Source of the DNA: CAYYKK01 sp964467935
Lineage (GTDB): Bacteria > Myxococcota_A > Polyangia > Polyangiales > Polyangiaceae
Assembly (NCBI GenBank): GCA_964467935.1
Contig: CAYYKK010000444.1
Location: 1-5,090, forward strand
Length of the DNA: 5,090 bases
Reading direction: 5' to 3'
Position numbers and translations under genes: made by a program. The notes below the pieces were generated by a model. It saw nothing but the letters and a program-made list of their open reading frames with translations, did not search any database and was not told the DNA's origin. Position 1 is the stretch's first letter. Each line of letters starts with the position of its first letter. Shown piece by piece: positions 1 through 5,090 of the stretch.

Positions 1-65
1 GTGGAACGGCTGAGCTGACGCGCCCGCCGGACGTCGTCGCTGCCCTTCCCTTTCGAGAGAGCGCC

Positions 66-308
66 ATGCCGGCCTCGGACACCCCGCCCTCGCTCAGCCT
101 CCACGACTACGCTCGGTTCCGTGCGCAGGTCCGCATTCGAGGAGAGAACGACGAAACCGTCTGGCGCCTGTTCGGGATTGGATCACTTTCCGCGAAGGAG
201 AAGCTCCAGGGGATGTTCGCAGCCCGCTTTCGCGCCGATCCGAAGGCTCAAGCCGACTTCATCGCCTTGGTCGAGAAGTTCGCCGCGTTGCTCTCGACTG
301 ACGAATAG
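66..308 (+). CDS. Small hypothetical protein (80 aa), function unknown
   Basis: I do not recognise a named family. The protein is 80 residues, soluble and without signal peptide or membrane segment. It has a Pro/Ser-rich start (residues 1-12), then SLHDYARFRAQV, a Trp-containing segment WRLFGIG (33-39), and an amphipathic C-terminal half with the pattern MFAARFRADPKAQADF. The order (an LxxYA start, a short turn, a 'W..LFGI' block, then 'RF..DP....F..L...F') resembles small helical proteins or domains often seen in myxobacterial genomes, but that is recall rather than a database match. ATG at 66 is preceded by a purine-rich GAGAGAG a few bases upstream, which serves as a modest ribosome-binding site. 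The frame stays open to the left edge, so a start outside the window cannot be excluded, although no ATG, GTG or TTG lies in this frame upstream. Third-position GC is lower than in the efflux genes, with more A/T-ending codons. It converges on the GAF gene. Confidence 0.6.
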   Translation: MPASDTPPSLSLHDYARFRAQVRIRGENDETVWRLFGIGSLSAKEKLQGMFAARFRADPKAQADFIALVEKFAALLSTDE

Positions 309-374
309 CAAACACCTGGCGCATCGTCGTCCCGAAAGCGCGCTTCTTGGGCGGACGGGATTCGATCGCGCCTC

Positions 375-407
375 ACGCCCGCGCGCGAAGCGAATCGCCG
401 CGGGCGT
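375..407. terminator. Inverted repeat, candidate bidirectional terminator (first of two)
   Basis: A perfect 9-bp inverted repeat, ACGCCCGCG at 375-383 and CGCGGGCGT at 399-407, is separated by 15 nt. It lies in the gap between two convergent genes, where a terminator is expected. Neither strand has a T-run after the stem, so it does not fit the classical intrinsic model. GC-rich bacteria often use hairpins without a clear U-tract, and GC-rich DNA also forms such repeats by chance. Confidence 0.3.
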
Positions 408-415
408 CGCGCCAT

Positions 416-442
416 CCTCGGCTCGGCCTTCAGGAGCCGAGG
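416..442. terminator. Inverted repeat over the GAF stop codon, candidate terminator
   Basis: A perfect 9-bp inverted repeat, CCTCGGCTC at 416-424 and GAGCCGAGG at 434-442, has a 9-nt loop. The loop contains the minus-strand stop codon of the GAF gene (430-432), and the right arm encodes the last codons of that gene. The hairpin would form on transcripts from either strand. There is no U-tract on either side. Its place at the meeting point of two convergent genes, 8 nt from the first inverted repeat, supports a role in ending or insulating transcription. Confidence 0.35.
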
Positions 443-1026
443 CGGGAGACGACCTTGCGGAGGGCGCGCATGTCGGCGTGGTGGGCGATCTCCTGCTCGA
501 CGAGCTCCGCGAGCAAGAGGAGCCTGCGCCGCTCCGCGCGATCGAAGAGGCGCGGCGACGAGTCGATGAGGCAGAGGGTGCCGATGGGCGCCGCCGTCGT
601 GTCGCGCAGCACCGCGCCCGCGTAGAAGCGGACGAACGGCGGGCCGACGACGAGACGACTCTGGGCGAAGCGAGCATCGAGGCGCGCGTCCTCGACCACG
701 AAGACGGTGTCGGAGAGGATCGCGTAGCCGCAGAAGGTCGCCTCCTGGGGTCCGTCGGACGGCTCGGCCGCGCAAGGCGACCGGAACCACTGCCGGTTCT
801 CGTCGACGAGGCTCACCACGGCGGAGGCGACGCCGAACACGTCGGACGCGAGCGCCGTCACGCGATCGAAGCGCCGATCGGCGGCGGTGTCGAGGATGTC
901 GAGCGCGTGGAGCGCCGCGGTGCGCGCGGCTTCGTTCTCGGGGCGCGCGGGCGGGACGATGGAACGCGACGTCGGGATGCGCCGGACGTACGGGCGCGGG
1001 CTCAACGGCGGGGTCGAATGGGTCAT
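430..1026 (-). CDS. Stand-alone GAF-domain protein (198 aa)
   Basis: The protein is a cytosolic single-GAF protein of 198 residues with no signal peptide or membrane helix. A basic, Pro-rich leader (1-30) is followed by the helix that usually opens this GAF subfamily, ENEAARTAALHALDILDT (30-47). The GAF fold spans about 50-180. Subfamily hallmarks are VSLVDENRQWF (71-81), ATFCGYAIL (96-104), RFYAGAVL (133-140) and PIGTLCLID (147-155); an ER-rich helix closes it. In other proteins this GAF type sits in front of histidine kinase, GGDEF or PAS domains as a ligand- or redox-sensing module. Here there is no output domain. Cys99 and Cys152 lie in the conserved blocks; the usual bilin-binding phytochrome Cys motif is not evident. 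The start at 1026 is chosen because a strong GGAGGT lies 4 nt upstream; the minus-strand frame continues open far beyond it only as a shadow of the adaptor gene. It is divergent from the efflux operon and may act in trans by protein-protein contact. The ligand is unknown. Confidence 0.88.
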   Translation of the reverse strand: MTHSTPPLSPRPYVRRIPTSRSIVPPARPENEAARTAALHALDILDTAADRRFDRVTALASDVFGVASAVVSLVDENRQWFRSPCAAEPSDGPQEATFCGYAILSDTVFVVEDARLDARFAQSRLVVGPPFVRFYAGAVLRDTTAAPIGTLCLIDSSPRLFDRAERRRLLLLAELVEQEIAHHADMRALRKVVSRLGS

Positions 1027-1030
1027 GGGC

Positions 1031-1036
1031 ACCTCC
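1031..1036 (-). promoter_or_regulatory. Shine-Dalgarno site GGAGGT of the GAF gene
   Basis: The minus strand reads GGAGGT, then 4 nt (GCCC), then the ATG at 1026-1024. This near-consensus site fixes the start of the GAF protein. Four of its six bases form the outer arm of the 1033-1058 palindrome. Confidence 0.75.
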
Positions 1037-1058
1037 AGTGCACGGCCGTGCAAGGGAG
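1033..1058 (-). promoter_or_regulatory. 26-bp palindrome over the GAF ribosome-binding site
   Basis: The core TGCACGGCCGTGCA (1039-1052) is a perfect 14-bp palindrome. After an unpaired AG on each side, symmetry resumes with CTCC (1033-1036) and GGAG (1055-1058). The CTCC arm, read on the minus strand, is the GGAG of the GAF gene's Shine-Dalgarno sequence. Two readings fit. It may be a dimeric-repressor operator in the divergent intergenic region. Alternatively, the GAF mRNA leader may fold into a hairpin (UGCAC/GUGCA stem, GGCC loop, 2x2 internal loop, then CUCC pairing GGAG) that hides the ribosome-binding site. The pairing is seen directly; the function is inferred. Confidence 0.5.
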
Positions 1059-1079
1059 AACGGCACCCCACGGGGAACC

Positions 1080-1109
1080 TTGAGGCCATCGAGGGCGAAC
1101 GGGGCGAAT
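1080..1109 (+). promoter_or_regulatory. Weak candidate sigma70-like promoter for the efflux operon
   Basis: TTGAGG at 1080-1085 resembles a -35 box, and GCGAAT at 1104-1109 is a poor -10 box after 18 nt. It would give a leader of about 30 nt before the adaptor ATG. The 120-bp gap (1027-1146) must hold the operon promoter unless transcription reads in from elsewhere. The -10 match is weak and GC-rich genomes often depart from the consensus, so this is only a placement hint. Confidence 0.15.
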
Positions 1110-1146
1110 CCTTCCGCGCGGTGACGGCTCCCACGCGGACAGACGC

Positions 1147-2321
1147 ATGACGATCCTCCGCGCGGGCCCGTCCGCCCACCGACCTTCGCCCCGAATCCTC
1201 GCCCTCCTCCTCGTCGCCGCCCTCCCGGCGTGCGGCAACGAGCCCAAGCCGCCTCTCTCCGAGGGCGCCGCCGTCGCCGTCGCGGCCTCGAGCGCCCACG
1301 AGGAGCCGGTGCCGGTCGTCTATCGCGCGAGCGGCACCGTCCGGGGCCGCAACACGGCCGTGATCACGAGTCGCACGACGGGCAACGTCACCGCGGTCAA
1401 CGTGCGCCCCGGCGATCGCGTGACGGCCGGAGAGCGGCTGGTCGAGCTCGACGCGAGCGACGTGCGCGCCTCCGTCGCGCGCGCCCGCGCCGGCCTCGAT
1501 CACTCGGTCGAGGCGAAGGCGGAGGCCGAGAACGCGCGCGAAGCCGCTCGGGCCGCCGCGAAGATCGCCAAGGCGAGCTACGACCGCGCGAGCTCGCTCG
1601 TGAAGGACAACGCGATCCCTCCTCAAGAGTACGAGGAGGCGGAGGCGCGCTACCGGAGCGCCGCTGCGCAGGAGCAGATGGCCGAGGCGCGCGTCCGCGC
1701 CCTCGGATCGAGCATCGAAGAGGCGAAGGCCGGGCTCGGCGAGACCGAGGTCGCCCTCGGCTTCGCCGACATCGTCGCGCCCTTCGCGGGGCGTGTGCTC
1801 GAACGGCGCGTCGATCCGGGCAACCTCGCGTCGCCGGGGACACCGCTGCTCGTGATCGCGGACGACTCGGCCGTGCGCGTCGAGGTCCCGGTGGAGGAGT
1901 CGCGCGCCGCGACGGTGAAGATCGGCGACGAGGCCACCGTCGAGATCGAGACCCTGTCGAAGCCGATCGTGGGCAAGGTGGGCGAGATCGCGCCGAGCAT
2001 CGACGTGGCCTCGCGCGCCTTCTTGCTCAAGATCGATCTGCCCGCGGACGTCGGCGCCGTCTCGCCCGGCACCTTCGCGCGCGTCTCGTTTCGCGTGGGC
2101 CAGCGGCCGCGCCTCGTCGTGCCGGCGAGCGCCGTCACCTCGCTCGGCGCGCTCGACCGCGTCTTCGTCGTCGACGATTCGCGCGCGCGCCTCCGCATGA
2201 TCACGCGCGGCGAGACGCACGGCGCGTCGACCGAGATCCTCTCGGGTCTCTCGCCGGACGAGCTGGTCGTCGTCGCCCCTCCAGCGACGCTCCGCGACGG
2301 CGCGCGCGTGGAGACACAGCG

Positions 2322-2325
<4 letters not shown>
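1147..2325 (+). CDS. RND efflux periplasmic adaptor (membrane fusion) lipoprotein
   Basis: A 392-residue HlyD/AcrA-type adaptor linking an inner-membrane RND permease to an outer-membrane channel. The N-terminus has a basic segment to Arg16, a hydrophobic core (17-27) and a lipobox-like LPAC with Cys29 as the likely lipidated residue. Next come the first half of the biotinyl-lipoyl domain (about 65-102, with TGNVTAVNVRPGDRVTAGE), a long Ala/Glu/Arg-rich alpha-helical hairpin (about 104-200, including DNAIPPQEYEEAE at the turn side), and the second lipoyl half (207-237, IVAPFAGRVLERRVDPGN). A beta-barrel (about 242-318) and a membrane-proximal domain (about 322-390) complete the family order at normal length. 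There is no clear Shine-Dalgarno sequence before ATG 1147, but no other start codon precedes the signal peptide core, so this start is secure. Its stop overlaps the permease start by ATGA, which implies translational coupling. The lipid anchor would fix it to the inner membrane on the periplasmic side unless sorted outward. Substrate cannot be read from the adaptor. Confidence 0.93.
2310..2313 (+). promoter_or_regulatory. Shine-Dalgarno GGAG of the RND permease
   Basis: GGAG lies 8 nt before the ATG at 2322, inside the last codons of the adaptor gene. Together with the ATGA stop-start overlap it settles the permease start and points to coupled translation. Confidence 0.6.

Positions 2326-5090
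<2,765 letters not shown>

Noticed and set aside
1..18. Possible last codons of an upstream gene (V-E-R-L-S-stop in the first frame)
   Set aside because: Five codons before a stop are too few to tell a gene end from chance. No feature is called at the left edge.
1033..1058. MerR-type metal-regulator operator
   Set aside because: The left half, ACCTCCAGT, recalls CueR-like half-sites, but the right half does not carry the matching ACTGGAGG, and no 19-20-bp-spaced -35/-10 pair surrounds the palindrome. No MerR gene is in the window.
121..1083. Plus-strand open frame of 320 codons covering the small gene and antisense to the GAF gene
   Set aside because: Its product is low-complexity Arg/Ala/Glu/Gly sequence. 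The opposite strand encodes a clear GAF domain over most of its length, and a different frame encodes the small protein at 66-308.
1027..2220. Upstream extension of the GAF frame on the minus strand to an ATG at 2220
   Set aside because: The extension lies antisense to the adaptor gene and is Arg/Gly/Asp-rich without family features. The strong GGAGGT before the ATG at 1026 and the start of GAF similarity shortly after it mark the real start.

Overview
The window is GC-rich (roughly 70% by eye), and its codons strongly prefer G or C at the third position. It encodes an envelope-spanning RND efflux system with a lipoprotein adaptor, so the host is a Gram-negative bacterium. The base composition, the style of the small 80-residue protein and the stand-alone GAF protein suggest a soil-type Myxococcota (Polyangia-like) genome. 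That placement is an inference; no rRNA or other marker gene is present.

Layout. Positions 66-308 (+) hold a small unassigned 80-residue protein. It converges on a 198-residue stand-alone GAF-domain protein at 430-1026 (-). The gap between them and the end of the GAF gene carry two perfect 9-bp inverted repeats (375-407 and 416-442), which look like a bidirectional termination region. The GAF gene is divergent from a two-gene (+) operon, separated by 120 bp. Within that gap a 26-bp near-perfect palindrome (1033-1058) overlaps the GAF gene's Shine-Dalgarno sequence. It could be a DNA operator, an RNA hairpin that hides the ribosome-binding site, or both.

The operon occupies the remaining 3.9 kb. 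A periplasmic adaptor (membrane fusion) lipoprotein at 1147-2325 overlaps by four bases (ATGA) an RND inner-membrane permease that starts at 2322 and runs off the right edge with 923 codons visible. The permease keeps the Asp-Asp pair in TM4 typical of proton-driven hydrophobe/amphiphile exporters and lacks the heavy-metal exporter pattern. Adaptor and permease should assemble with a TolC-type outer-membrane channel, whose gene is not in the window and may lie downstream.

I see nothing that amounts to a wholly new system. The parts most worth a second look are the palindrome over the GAF gene's ribosome-binding site, and the possible functional link between that solo sensor-type domain and the divergent efflux operon. 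No tRNA, rRNA, CRISPR array, insertion sequence or attachment site was recognised. The long open frames on the minus strand opposite the efflux genes are composition artefacts.
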